Assembly: GCF_012933365.1 (NCBI RefSeq)
Contig: NZ_JABBVZ010000012.1
Coordinates: 1-64,000 of the forward strand
Reading direction: 5' to 3'
From: Sulfobacillus harzensis
GTDB taxonomy: Bacteria > Bacillota > Sulfobacillia > Sulfobacillales > Sulfobacillaceae
DNA: 64,000 nucleotides
Of the stretch, positions 41,828 to 50,823 are shown in pieces. The stretch's first letter is position 1; the number at the start of each line of letters is the position of its first letter. The notes beneath the pieces were generated by a model. It did no database searches. It was given only the letters and a program-made list of their open reading frames with translations, and had not been told where the DNA came from. A program made the position numbers and the translations under genes.

Positions 41828-43164
41828 GCGCCTTAGGGTTCATCCGCTTCGACGTGGAGGACTTCCTGACCCCGGAGTCGGATGAGGCGTTGGTGCGAAT
41901 GATAGCCTCTATGCATCGTGCGGGCCTCCCGGGTTCGTATGGGTTGGTGGGAAAAAAAGTTCTCGCTTTGAAAGAGCGTGGACGCCTCGATGCGCTGGAA
42001 CTGCTCCGATCCGAAAGGGCCATCGGCTTTCATTCGTGGAGTCACAGCGAGCACCCGACGCTAGCCGAGGAATTGTGCCAACTTCCCTACGAGGACGGTG
42101 TCCGCCGCTTTATCGACCGGGAACGTCCGGGCGTTGAGGCGGTAACCCGTCTTGTCAAGCCGCCCCGATATTTCACCCAACCGGGCGGCAATTGGGTGCC
42201 CGAGGCCCTCGAAGCACTCCCTGCCCTAGGGATGAATGTGTTTTTTACCGATTCCTTCAACAGCTACATCGAGGATCTCACGGCTCCCTATTGGCTGGGA
42301 GAAGTGCTCCACCTGTCATTTCCTGTGGTTAATCCCCGTCCCTTTGGGCTTGGGCTTCCCGGTAATTTGAACAAGGCCGTGAAATTGGTGGAAGAATGGC
42401 AGGAACGGACGGGCGACGCTTTTATGGTGATGCTACATCCGACGGAATTGGTGAGCCGCGAGTTTTGGGATGCCGCTAATTTTTCCCGGGGCCGGGTTCC
42501 TGAACGCTTAAAGCCCGCGCCCCTTCGCACGCGCGACGAGCAAGAGCAAGCCTTGAAGGCCTTTGACGACTATTGCCAGGCCATGAGCCGACTCGCGATT
42601 GAATGGTGCGATGCTGAGACGCTTGCCAGCCGGATCGCCCCGCGCGAGCCCATCCGGGTAAACATCGCTGAACTTGCCCGTGCCGTGCGTCAACAGGGAC
42701 TGGGTCCGATGGAGCTTACGACCGGGACGCTGTCGGCCGCCGAGGCTCTCTACGCTCTAGCCCGGGGACTGGTGACGGGCCGCGATGCGATGGACGTCGG
42801 GTATATTGGCGCGCCTGAACACTGGCAGGAGGCTGTCAGCCCGATCGTGACCACCTCTCAAGACCGGGCGCGGACGTTTGCCTTCGGTGTGGTCAAGGCG
42901 GTGGACGCCACAGGTCGCTTGCCATCGGAACCCACGGCTGGATTAACGCTGGAAGCGGGGGTTTCGGCTCTGATTGGCAAGCCCGTTGGCCGCCTGCGTT
43001 TTTTGGATTATATTAAGCCCCAGAAACGGCTTCATTGGGACTGGCCAATATTTCCTGATCCTTTTCGTCCGGTGCGGCTCTGGCAGGATGCGCGGCGGCT
43101 CGGGTGGACCATGAAACGGGCCCAATTTCGTGATGAACTAAGAAACAACGGCAAGGAGGCGTAG
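41815..43164 (+). CDS. Polysaccharide deacetylase-like protein with extra C-terminal domain
   Basis: 449 aa. N-terminal NodB-like region: IRFDVEDFLTPESD (catalytic Asp), IGFHSWSHSEHPTLAEE (HxxxH metal site), RYFTQPGGNWVPEA. About residues 260-449 form a second part unlike the deacetylases I know (TTGTLSAAEALYALARGL). That block resembles pseudomurein-binding-type repeats only loosely, so I leave it unnamed. GTG start overlaps the glycosyltransferase stop by 13 bases. Likely modifies or breaks a glycan made by its neighbour. Confidence 0.75.
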   Translation: MLPLSALGFIRFDVEDFLTPESDEALVRMIASMHRAGLPGSYGLVGKKVLALKERGRLDALELLRSERAIGFHSWSHSEHPTLAEELCQLPYEDGVRRFIDRERPGVEAVTRLVKPPRYFTQPGGNWVPEALEALPALGMNVFFTDSFNSYIEDLTAPYWLGEVLHLSFPVVNPRPFGLGLPGNLNKAVKLVEEWQERTGDAFMVMLHPTELVSREFWDAANFSRGRVPERLKPAPLRTRDEQEQALKAFDDYCQAMSRLAIEWCDAETLASRIAPREPIRVNIAELARAVRQQGLGPMELTTGTLSAAEALYALARGLVTGRDAMDVGYIGAPEHWQEAVSPIVTTSQDRARTFAFGVVKAVDATGRLPSEPTAGLTLEAGVSALIGKPVGRLRFLDYIKPQKRLHWDWPIFPDPFRPVRLWQDARRLGWTMKRAQFRDELRNNGKEA

Positions 43165-43168
43165 GCGA

Positions 43169-44182
43169 ATGAAAGCCATTCGCATTCACGAGCCAGGGGA
43201 CATTCGTGTCCTCCGCTATGAGGAGGTGGATATACCGGAACCCGGTGTGGGCGAAGTGCGGGTTCGCCTCAGGGCAGCGGGCGTCAATCACCGTGACATT
43301 TGGGTGAGGCAGGGCAATTTTGGTCCCATGGCCGAGCCCGTGATTCCGGGGAGTGACGGAGCCGGCGAGGTGGACGCGATTGGCGCGGGGGTTCGCCGCT
43401 GGTCGGTGGGGCAGAAGGTCGTGATTAACCCGGGGCTGGCTTGTGGTACATGCTCGGCCTGTTTAAGCGGCGACCACCCGGCGTGCCAATCCTTCAGCAT
43501 TTACAACGGCACCTATGCAGAGTACGCGGTGGTGCCCGAGGAGAACGTGGTCAGCATGCCGGGAGGACTCACCTTTGCCGAAGCAGCCAGCATTGGGGTG
43601 CCCTACGTCACCGCCGAGGACTTTTTGATGCGAAGCCGGGCTTTGCCTGGGCAAACGCTGTTATTGTGGGGGGCAACCGGAGGACTCGGTGTTGCCACAC
43701 TCCAACTGGCAAAGCTTCGGGGCATGCGTGTCATTGCGGTGACCCGAAATGCCGCTCGATCGGAGAAGCTCCGTCAATACGGCGCGGACGAGGTAGCGGT
43801 TATTGGCGGTGAAAAGACCGTGGTGGAGACCGTTTCCGCGCTGACGGGCGGGCAAGGAGCGGATATTGTGGTGGACTCGGTGGGGCAAGCCAGCTTCCCC
43901 CAGTCGCTGGATGCGGTCCGCCGCGGCGGGGTAATTGTAACGGTGGGTTCGACCACCGGGGGTCAGGTCAGCTTTGAGCTAGGTCAGCTGTTTCGTTCCC
44001 GAATCACACTTTTAGGAGCGTTTATGGGCAGCGGGTCCATTTTGCCCCGCATCTTGCCGCTCTTTTCCCGCGGAGTGCTAGTGCCGGTGATTGACAGCAC
44101 CTACCCGTTGGAACAGGCTGACCAAGCGCACGAACAGATGGAAAACCACGGCGTGTTCGGGAAAATCATCCTGACAATGTAG
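43169..44182 (+). CDS. Zinc-containing MDR-family alcohol dehydrogenase/quinone reductase
   Basis: 337 aa. GroES-like domain with catalytic-zinc region HRDIWVRQG..PGSDGAGEV, structural zinc loop CGTCSACLSGDHPAC, and NAD(P) motif GATGGLGVATLQLA. Substrate unknown. AAGGAGG before the ATG, four bases after the preceding stop, so part of the same operon. Convergent overlap of 17 bases with the EamA-type gene. Confidence 0.9.
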   Translation: MKAIRIHEPGDIRVLRYEEVDIPEPGVGEVRVRLRAAGVNHRDIWVRQGNFGPMAEPVIPGSDGAGEVDAIGAGVRRWSVGQKVVINPGLACGTCSACLSGDHPACQSFSIYNGTYAEYAVVPEENVVSMPGGLTFAEAASIGVPYVTAEDFLMRSRALPGQTLLLWGATGGLGVATLQLAKLRGMRVIAVTRNAARSEKLRQYGADEVAVIGGEKTVVETVSALTGGQGADIVVDSVGQASFPQSLDAVRRGGVIVTVGSTTGGQVSFELGQLFRSRITLLGAFMGSGSILPRILPLFSRGVLVPVIDSTYPLEQADQAHEQMENHGVFGKIILTM

Positions 44183-45113
44183 TAGGTTCCGCGGGAGATT
44201 GGGCCTCGGAGCGTCTAAGACTGTGAATGACCATTCCCGCGATGATGATGGCGAGACCGATCGCCTCCCGCCCGGTCGGCCAGGCCTGACTGAAGATTAG
44301 GCTGGCCATCAGCACGGTAAAGACAATTTCCAGCGACTGGGTCGCCTCGATGCGGGCGAGCCAGTTGATATTCCCCTGGGCTTGGTCCGTGGCCCGAAAG
44401 AATAGCAAGGTGGCCACCACCCCCGAGGCGAGTGCCACACCCAGGGCGCCTAACAACAGCTGGCCGGACGGCCAGCCGCTTCGCGCGTAGCCTACCCCCA
44501 TTGAAACAATCCAAAAAGGCAAGGATCCGATGGTCATGCCTAGGGTGCGCTGATAGACGCTAAAGGGGCGGGGTAGTCGATTCACATAAGCCATCATTTG
44601 GCGGTTGCCCAGGGGATAGGCGATCGCGGCGATGGCCACGGGAACAAGCGCCCAAAGCCCGGCTGGCCCGAGCGCCTTATGGGAAGCCCATTCGCTCATG
44701 GCTACTCCGAAAAGGATAATGAGCGATGGCCAGAGTTCCTTCACTGGAATAGGTTGGCGGGGCTGGATGAAAGGGACCAAGAGACTTCCCATGACGATGG
44801 TCAGCTGCCAGCTGCCGGCGGTAAGCCAGGCTGGGGCCCAGCGCGTGGCCATGGTGAGCGGCAGATAGAAGAGACCGAATCCCACCGTCCCCCAGAGAAG
44901 CCAGGGGGTAAAGCGATGCTTGAGTTCCTTGAGCAACGGGGTGAGCTCTCCGCGGACAAAAACCAATCCGGCCAGCGGAATGAGGGTGAAAAGATAGCGC
45001 AAGCTGGCCAGCCACAAGGCGCTTTCTCCCGTTTTGATCATGAGGCGGTTAATCACAAAGGTTGAGGCGAAGAACAGGGCAGCCAAAGCGCCGAGCGCCA
45101 ATGCGCGTTTCAT
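44166..45113 (-). CDS. EamA/DMT-family transporter (multidrug-resistance efflux type)
   Basis: 315 aa with ten predicted helices arranged as two EamA halves (SLRYLFTLIPLAGLVFV, WLARIEATQSLEIVFTVLMASLIF). Resembles the PF13536 putative multidrug efflux group. A TATAAT ends six bases before the ATG and no ribosome site is seen, so the mRNA may be leaderless. Confidence 0.85.
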   Translation of the reverse strand: MKRALALGALAALFFASTFVINRLMIKTGESALWLASLRYLFTLIPLAGLVFVRGELTPLLKELKHRFTPWLLWGTVGFGLFYLPLTMATRWAPAWLTAGSWQLTIVMGSLLVPFIQPRQPIPVKELWPSLIILFGVAMSEWASHKALGPAGLWALVPVAIAAIAYPLGNRQMMAYVNRLPRPFSVYQRTLGMTIGSLPFWIVSMGVGYARSGWPSGQLLLGALGVALASGVVATLLFFRATDQAQGNINWLARIEATQSLEIVFTVLMASLIFSQAWPTGREAIGLAIIIAGMVIHSLRRSEAQSPAEPTTLSG

Positions 45114-45119
45114 GTTGCT

Positions 45120-45125
45120 ATTATA
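45120..45125 (-). promoter_or_regulatory. -10 box almost touching the EamA-gene start
   Basis: TATAAT on the minus strand followed by six bases and the ATG at 45113, which places the transcript start at or next to the start codon. Confidence 0.45.
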
Positions 45126-45140
45126 TCAGGCGGCCCCGGC

Positions 45141-45169
45141 AAAGAAGAACCTCCAGCTCTCGCTGGAGG
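45141..45169 (-). terminator. Terminator of the secreted-protein gene
   Basis: Minus strand CCTCCAGC-GAGA-GCTGGAGG followed by TTCTTCTTT, six bases after the stop at 45175. Confidence 0.75.
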
Positions 45170-45174
45170 CTCCG

Positions 45175-46104
45175 CTATTTGTTGCTCAGAATTCGGATTT
45201 TAAGTGAGGCATCGGGATGCCGGATGGCCAGAACCCTGGTCCCCGGTTTAATTTGTTTGACCGTGGTGTGCGGATGGCCTGGCCAGCGCACGGTGGTTTT
45301 TGGAGTGATGGGAACGGTGACGGTGCCCAAGGGATTGGTAAGCGTGAGATCCTTGTTGGACACGGCCACCACCTGGCCCGCGGTGCCATGCTCCAGCGCC
45401 TTGACCCAGTGATCCAGCCGATCGGGCATCATCATCAGCACCTGGCGGTTCAGAGGATTCAGGCAGGCGACCACCGCGTCGCCTGGCTTCAACGCTCGAA
45501 GCCGCTCTTGAAAGCGTGTCGGCAACTGGCTCAACGGATAGCTTAACATCCCGTATTGGTCTGACTGGGCCTTCAGTACCCCACTTGTGGCGGTCGTGAC
45601 CCGGGCTTGGGTCATGACCGGACGCGACGCCACCGCCGTTACGTCAATCTCTTTGCCGGTGGCCGGTCCGAAGGCGGCGGCCTTGGTGCCGGGGCTCAAA
45701 TCACGCATCCCCAGCAATATTGGGGAACCCTTTAGCGTGAAGGTGCCATGACGCTTGGAAATGACTTGCCAGGATGCTCCGGGCTTTGTCAAAGTCCCAT
45801 ACGCAGCTGGATGGACAATCACAAGCGGCGTATCGGAAGTCTCACCAACAACCGTAACCGTCTCCCCAGCCCGCAATATGCTCGGCGAGGCCGGATACAT
45901 GCCGGCCCGCACCTGGGCCGATGCCATGGGCACCTCGTGTGTGGCATCACCGTCCTTGATGGTGAGCGTGGTGGGGGTGACGGCCGTGACGGTCTCCTTG
46001 GCCCAGTGATGATGGGGACCAGAATATGCGGCCACTGGTGCCGACGCTATGAGGCTTGCGGCGGCGAACAACCCCACGGCCCACAGCGATATACGTCGTG
46101 TCAT
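45175..46104 (-). CDS. Secreted protein of unknown function with repeated beta units
   Basis: 309 aa. Signal peptide MTRRISLWAVGLFAAASLIASAPVAA with likely cleavage after AYS or VAA. The mature part repeats short beta units of the form VTAVTPTTLTIKDG, VVAVSNKDLTLTNPLG, TVTVPITPKTTVRW, similar to DUF5666-type OB-like modules. An early HHH (SGPHHHWAKE) could bind metal. Upstream of it on the same strand is the two-component system, but a 73-base gap separates them. Confidence 0.75.
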   Translation of the reverse strand: MTRRISLWAVGLFAAASLIASAPVAAYSGPHHHWAKETVTAVTPTTLTIKDGDATHEVPMASAQVRAGMYPASPSILRAGETVTVVGETSDTPLVIVHPAAYGTLTKPGASWQVISKRHGTFTLKGSPILLGMRDLSPGTKAAAFGPATGKEIDVTAVASRPVMTQARVTTATSGVLKAQSDQYGMLSYPLSQLPTRFQERLRALKPGDAVVACLNPLNRQVLMMMPDRLDHWVKALEHGTAGQVVAVSNKDLTLTNPLGTVTVPITPKTTVRWPGHPHTTVKQIKPGTRVLAIRHPDASLKIRILSNK

Positions 46105-46177
46105 ACGCTACCTCCTTTTTGATGCTCGGCGCTAGTGTGCCCCAGTTGCTGGAAGAAATGCTGAAGGCTGGTTGATC

Positions 46178-47575
46178 TTAGGAGTGGTTTGGCTGGGGAA
46201 GAGAGATTTGGAAGCACATTCCGTGAGGTTCGACGTTTTTGGCGCTCACACGGCCCGACATGGCCTCCACGACGCTTTTGACAATGGCCAAGCCGAGTCC
46301 TGTTCCACCGGAAGTGGACGAGCGGGAACGGTCGCCCCGGAAAAAGCGTTCAAAAATGTGAGGCAAGTTCTCCGGGGATATTCCGGGACCGCTGTCTTCT
46401 ACCGAAAGAACGGCATACCCACCTTGGGATGCAAGAGTTATCAATACCTGAGTGTCTTCGGGGGTGTAGCGTTGGATGTTTTCCAGCAAACTATAGAGCG
46501 CATCGGCCAGATGGTCGGGCTCAGCCAACGCGACCACCGGCGCAATGTGAGTGGTTAAAGGACGCGGTGCGATAATTCGTTGGATTTCCGGCAGAAGATC
46601 GTCCAACCAGCGATTCAACGCCACCTCCGTCACGTTCAATTGGGATGGCTCGGCGCTGTCCATCCGCGACAGGGTGAGCAGTTGATTCACCAGCCGTGCC
46701 ATGCGTTTTCCCTGGGAGCGGATGACGCGAAGGCCACGGGCCTGTTCCTCCGGGGTGAGCTCGCCGCGTGCCATCAGATCGAGAAAGCCGGTAATCGAGG
46801 TTAACGGGGTTCTGAGCTCATGGGAGGCGTCGGCTACAAACCGGCGCATTTGTTCGGACAGAGTTTTTTCCTGCAGGAAGAGTTCCTGGATGGACTGGGA
46901 CATGCGGTCAATTGAGCGGCCCAAATCCTCAATCTCTTGCGGCGCGTTGTCCAGGTGGGTCAGGTGTCCAAATTCTCCAGACGCAATGCGCTGGGTGCTT
47001 TCGCGGATGGTTTCAAGCGGACGCAGTGTTTGCCGTACGGACAGGGCGCCCAGCCACCCGGCGAGAATCAGTGAGAGGGACGCCAGAAACACGTAGAGTT
47101 CGGCATCGCGGCGCAAAATGGCGTGCAGCGGGCTCAAGGAAGACAAGAGCCAGATGTAGCCGCTGGGGTAATAGGGGTTCCCAATCACGGCATCCACCAC
47201 GATTCGGTGGTTCCAGATAAAGTAGGGCGCCGTGGAAAAATGGGGCACGGCCGCTTTAAGGGTGGAGGAGGAGGCGAGCTTTTGGCGTGCCGCGTTGGTG
47301 ATGAAAACCTCGACACCTGGGGCCCGCAGGCGCGAGACCAGTATCTGGGCCAGGTGGCTTAGCCCGGGAATTCCGCGGGACGCCATCGTGTGGTGGATAA
47401 TCGGTTTCAGAACGCTGATTTCTCCGTCCAGCGTGCGGGCGGTCGAATGATAGAGAACGCTGCGCAAAATGAGATATTGACTAACCCCCACCACGAGAAG
47501 CAGGATGGCAAGCAGTCCGACTTGGCGGCCGATGAGTTGGTCGATCAGGGTACGGCGCTTGTTGCGGGGCGTCAT
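46178..47575 (-). CDS. Sensor histidine kinase
   Basis: 465 aa. Two membrane helices (about 18-40 and 160-180) around an extracytoplasmic sensor domain, HAMP region RQTLRPLETIRESTQRIASGEF, phospho-acceptor DASHELRTPLT near residue 250, and HATPase boxes LLENIQRYTPED (N box), VEDSGPGISPE and GTGLGLAIVKSVVEA. The N box has IQ where Asn-Ala is common. ATG directly follows the response regulator stop (TAAATG). No terminator seen before the next gene. Confidence 0.93.
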   Translation of the reverse strand: MTPRNKRRTLIDQLIGRQVGLLAILLLVVGVSQYLILRSVLYHSTARTLDGEISVLKPIIHHTMASRGIPGLSHLAQILVSRLRAPGVEVFITNAARQKLASSSTLKAAVPHFSTAPYFIWNHRIVVDAVIGNPYYPSGYIWLLSSLSPLHAILRRDAELYVFLASLSLILAGWLGALSVRQTLRPLETIRESTQRIASGEFGHLTHLDNAPQEIEDLGRSIDRMSQSIQELFLQEKTLSEQMRRFVADASHELRTPLTSITGFLDLMARGELTPEEQARGLRVIRSQGKRMARLVNQLLTLSRMDSAEPSQLNVTEVALNRWLDDLLPEIQRIIAPRPLTTHIAPVVALAEPDHLADALYSLLENIQRYTPEDTQVLITLASQGGYAVLSVEDSGPGISPENLPHIFERFFRGDRSRSSTSGGTGLGLAIVKSVVEAMSGRVSAKNVEPHGMCFQISLPQPNHS

Positions 47576-48247
47576 TTAGTCTCCTAGCCGGTAACCAAAT
47601 CCGCGGACCGTTTGAATGACCGTTTTCTGCCGGTCGCCGATTTTATCCCTGAGTGAGGAGATGTGCACCTCCACCAGATTGTCGTCGCCGGGAAAGTCAT
47701 AGCCCCAGACATGCTGGAGAATTTGCGTCTTGGACAGCACGCGTCCCGGGTTCAGCAGGAGATAGCGCAGCAACTCGTACTCCTTGGCCGTCAACTGAAC
47801 AGCCTCACCCGCGACCGTGACCCGATGGCTGACGTCGTCCATGGTGACTTCTTGAAAGGTCCAAAGTGGTGGCGCATCCTTCTGAATGCGTCGCAGGCCG
47901 GCGTTGATCCGGGCCACCAGTTCGTCAAAGTCGAAGGGCTTGACCACGTAGTCATCAGCTCCGTCGTCGAGACCCTGCACACGGTCCGATACGGCGTCAC
48001 GGGCAGTCAGCATGACAATGTAAAGATTGGGATCTTGACGCAGTCGCCGGGTGAGTTGAAAGCCGTCCTCGCCCGGCATCATGACATCTACAATGGCGGC
48101 ATGCGGAGCAAACGTGGAGACAATCTCGAGCGCCTCCGCCGCATTAGCCGCCGTTTTCACCTCGAACCCGCGATGGCCAAGGCCAATGGCTAGCAGATCG
48201 CGAATGGACTCCTCATCATCCACCACTAGCAAGCGTGTCGTATCCAT
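47576..48247 (-). CDS. OmpR/PhoB-type response regulator
   Basis: 223 aa. Receiver with acidic pair VVDDEES, phospho-acceptor Asp in IVDVMMPGEDG, and Lys in VVKPFDF. The C-terminal winged helix (LTAKEYELLRYLLLNPGRVLSKTQILQHVWG, VQTVRGFGYRLGD) is standard. Partner of the sensor kinase that follows. The signal is unknown. Confidence 0.94.
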   Translation of the reverse strand: MDTTRLLVVDDEESIRDLLAIGLGHRGFEVKTAANAAEALEIVSTFAPHAAIVDVMMPGEDGFQLTRRLRQDPNLYIVMLTARDAVSDRVQGLDDGADDYVVKPFDFDELVARINAGLRRIQKDAPPLWTFQEVTMDDVSHRVTVAGEAVQLTAKEYELLRYLLLNPGRVLSKTQILQHVWGYDFPGDDNLVEVHISSLRDKIGDRQKTVIQTVRGFGYRLGD

Positions 48248-48250
48248 CGC

Positions 48251-48643
48251 CTATCGACGGTTGTCCAACGGGTGGGGTGAGAGGAAGTATTCCCCCGTGT
48301 CCCATCCGGCGCGGGCAATGACGCGATCCAAGAGCCGCCGATCCTGATTGAGCCACTCCACCTCATGGGCAAAATCGGGCGCCGGGTCGGGCAAGTGGTC
48401 TTTGAAATGGGTGTGCAGCGCAATCCGTACGTTGAGATGGGCGGCCACTTTGTTGGCTTGCTCCACCGTGAGTTCGCTGAACGGTCGGCTTTCGCCCAGC
48501 ACCGCCTCGGTGATGTCCAACTCGTCTACAAAATTATCGGTTTGTACCGCGTGGTACTGATCGACCAGCTCATTCAGCCGATGCTCCTGGTTGGGGGTAA
48601 TGGGCCGGTTCGGCGCATAACCCCAAGAACGCAAGAACGGCAT
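48251..48643 (-). CDS. Hypothetical protein upstream of the two-component system
   Basis: 130 aa soluble, acidic-basic mixed protein (HRLNELVDQYHAVQT.., ALHTHFKDHLPDPAPDF). No family recognised. GAAGGAGGAG before the ATG. Its stop lies three bases before the response-regulator start, so it is the first gene of that operon. Confidence 0.65.
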   Translation of the reverse strand: MPFLRSWGYAPNRPITPNQEHRLNELVDQYHAVQTDNFVDELDITEAVLGESRPFSELTVEQANKVAAHLNVRIALHTHFKDHLPDPAPDFAHEVEWLNQDRRLLDRVIARAGWDTGEYFLSPHPLDNRR

Positions 48644-48776
48644 AGGGTCTCCTCCTTCGGGGCGTTTGGCACGGCCCCTGCTGTCTCACTCTATTTTGCC
48701 CCGTTGCTCAACCGGTGTCTAGTATACGGTCGATCCACCAATTGGCAAATGTCTTTTCTCCCTGCACGGCGTTCGC

Positions 48777-48782
48777 TATACT
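48777..48782 (+). promoter_or_regulatory. -10 box of sod
   Basis: TATACT about 42 bases before the superoxide dismutase start. No good -35 box at the proper distance. Confidence 0.35.
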
Positions 48783-48823
48783 GGGCGTGGGACATTCCCA
48801 CAAATTATGGGGGAGGTTGCGAC

Positions 48824-49423
48824 ATGGCGGAAAAGCGCGATTTCAAGGACCTAAAGCAGTCCTGCCTGACTATGGACGGCATCAGCAAGGAAGAAATCGA
48901 CCAGCATTATGGGATTCTCTATAAGGGTTACGTTAACAAGCTCAACGAGATCCGCAGCAAGATGGAGACGGTTGATTATGCAGCCGCCAACCAATCGTAC
49001 AGTGAACTCCGCGGGTTGAAGACGGAGGAAGTCTTTTGCCTCAACGGAACCAAGCTTCACGAATGGTACTTCGACAACCTCGGAGGCAAGGGCGGTCAAG
49101 CCACCGGACGCATCAAAGAGCTGATCGACCGCGACTTTGGCTCCTATGAGAAATTTGAGACCGAGTTTAAGGCCACGGGGTTGGCAGTGCGCGGCTGGGT
49201 TGTTTTAGCCTACGACTTAGATGACGGCAAGCTCCACATCTACGGTCAGGACGCGCACAACGTGGGTGTGCCTTGGGGCGCCTATCCTCTGTTGATTCTG
49301 GATGTTTACGAGCACGCCTATGGCATTGACTACGGTGTCAAGCGGGCGCCCTACCTCGACGCGTTCATGAAGAACGTGGATTGGGAAGAGGTCAACCAGC
49401 GGTTGGCCAAGTACAACATTTAA
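48824..49423 (+). CDS. Fe/Mn superoxide dismutase
   Basis: 199 aa. Metal ligands: His in EIDQHYGILYKGYV with the gateway Tyr eight residues on, His in LHEWYFDNLGG, Asp and His in DVYEHAYGIDYG. The usual HxKHH around the first ligand reads HYGILY, an atypical N-terminal hairpin shared with some thermophile enzymes. GGGGGAGG before the ATG. Metal choice between Fe and Mn not clear, but MntH/MntR elsewhere in the window would fit Mn. Confidence 0.92.
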   Translation: MAEKRDFKDLKQSCLTMDGISKEEIDQHYGILYKGYVNKLNEIRSKMETVDYAAANQSYSELRGLKTEEVFCLNGTKLHEWYFDNLGGKGGQATGRIKELIDRDFGSYEKFETEFKATGLAVRGWVVLAYDLDDGKLHIYGQDAHNVGVPWGAYPLLILDVYEHAYGIDYGVKRAPYLDAFMKNVDWEEVNQRLAKYNI

Positions 49424-49441
49424 GAGACTGGACAACATATT

Positions 49442-49593
49442 GGGGCTGTCTCAAAAGGCTTTGGCCCTAAAATTTTCTCCCACTTGACCCCTAAAAACGC
49501 GGAGGAAAGTGACCTACTTCCTCCACTACGCGGGGTAAAATAGGCACATTTTAGGGACGGCATCACTGCCGACATACCTTTTGAGACGGCCCC
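49442..49593. mobile_element. MITE-like palindromic element with IS-type terminal repeats
   Basis: 152 bp without a gene. Ends GGGGCTGTCTCAAAAGG and CCTTTTGAGACGGCCCC are inverted repeats with one mismatch. Inside, CCCTAAAAT faces ATTTTAGGG, and near the centre GGAGGAA faces TTCCTCC, so the whole can fold as one long branched hairpin. GGGGCTGTCTCAAAA ends are known from several insertion-sequence families (for example IS1182-like). A T run after the right end could make it act as a terminator for sod. Confidence 0.65.
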
Positions 49594-49603
49594 ATTTTTT
49601 GCC

Positions 49604-50558
49604 TTAATCGCGCAATCCTTGAATACTCGAAATCAATCCCGCGAGATTAGACCAATCGGCGGGCAACAGAATTTTGGTAGCCGGCGATTGGCCGATGGCG
49701 GCCAGCGTTTCAAGCTGTTTCAACTGCAACACGGTACGGATGCGCTCTTCGCTCCAGGGTCCCTCGTGATCCCGCGCCAAATCCAACGTCGCTTGATTCA
49801 CCAATTGCACGGCGCGGGCTTGGGCTGCGGCCAGGCGCTCCACGGCCTGCGCTTCACCCTCGGCCTCCATGGCGCGTGTCTGGCGGGTGGCTGCAGCGCG
49901 CAACAACATCGCCTCTTTTTCTCCTTCGGCGGTGGCAATTGCGGCCTGTTTGGCTCCTTCCGCTTCCAAAATGGCGGCCTCTTTCGCCCCTTGCGCCTGT
50001 TCGATCGCCGCCAGTTTGTTGGCGTCTGCCTTCTTTTGCGCCTCCATGGCTTGTTGCATTTCCTTCGGTAAATCCACTTGCCGAATGGAGGCCTGAACAA
50101 TGCGAATGCCCCAACTGCCGGTCGCTTCGTCCAACTCCTGTCGCAGTTTGGCATTAATCTGTTCACGATGCGTCATCACATCGGCCAGCTTGCGCTGACC
50201 AACCTCGGATCGCAGCGTGGATGAGACAATATTTTTGATGGCCATTTCGGGGTTTTGTATTTCGAAGGCGAAGGCTTTGGCGTCAACCACTTGGTAGATG
50301 AAATACGCGTCAATGACTGGGGAGACGTTGTCGGCCGTGATGACGGGTTCGGGTGCCAAATTGACCGTGACAGACTTGGTGCACCAACTGCAGGGAATCG
50401 AGCAGGGGGGCCTTGACCACCAAGCCGGGGTGGGCCTCCCGGCGAAACCGTCCCATTCTGAGAACCAGGCCCAACGACCCTTGGGGCCCTACCCGAAACA
50501 GCCCCCGGGCCAGCCCCAATAGAACCACAAGGAGAACGAGAGCCTCAATTAGCTTCAT
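49604..50558 (-). pseudogene. Stomatin/SPFH (band 7) protein, frameshifted
   Basis: The first part (from 50558) has an N-terminal membrane segment LIEALVLLVVLLGLARGLF and the SPFH start GRFRREAHPGLVVKAPLLDSLQLVHQV. The frame then breaks near 50375-50385 and continues in another frame as SVTVNLAPEPVITADNV..VIDAYFIYQVVDAKAFAF to the stop at 49604, ending in a long Ala/Glu-rich coiled coil (AKEAAILEAEGAKQAAIATAEGEK as a guide). The two parts fit together as one normal stomatin of about 310 aa. The upstream NfeD-like gene overlaps the start, the usual pair. Confidence 0.82.
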
Positions 50559-50778
50559 TTGACCCTCCTCTTTCCGGCAGCACCGAGAGCCGAAGCCCGC
50601 TTCTGCCTACGACCAGGACTGGTGTTTGGGGCAAGAGGGCCTCGGGCCAGTCCGTCTCCGCCGTCCAGAGTTCGCCTGAAACGCGGACCACTCCCGTGCC
50701 TCGACGCTCTCCGGGCACCGTATCGATCACCGTGCCGCTTTGTCCTGTTAATCGATCGATGGACGGACGGTATGACAT
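50545..50778 (-). CDS. NfeD-like OB-fold protein (short)
   Basis: 77 aa corresponding to only the C-terminal OB domain of NfeD: LTGQSGTVIDTVPGERRGTG, VRVSGELWTAETDWPEAL, VLVVGRSGLRLSV. No membrane part. In the family it binds the stomatin partner; here its stop overlaps the stomatin start by 14 bases. Confidence 0.75.
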   Translation of the reverse strand: MSYRPSIDRLTGQSGTVIDTVPGERRGTGVVRVSGELWTAETDWPEALLPQTPVLVVGRSGLRLSVLPERGGSNEAN

Positions 50779-50823
50779 TTCCTCTCACCCAACTCTATGA
50801 TATCGCGGCGTTTGCTCTATCGC

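Noticed and set aside
49442-49593. Simple terminator of sod
   Set aside because: It may act as one, but the IS-type ends and 152-bp length are better explained by a MITE-like element.
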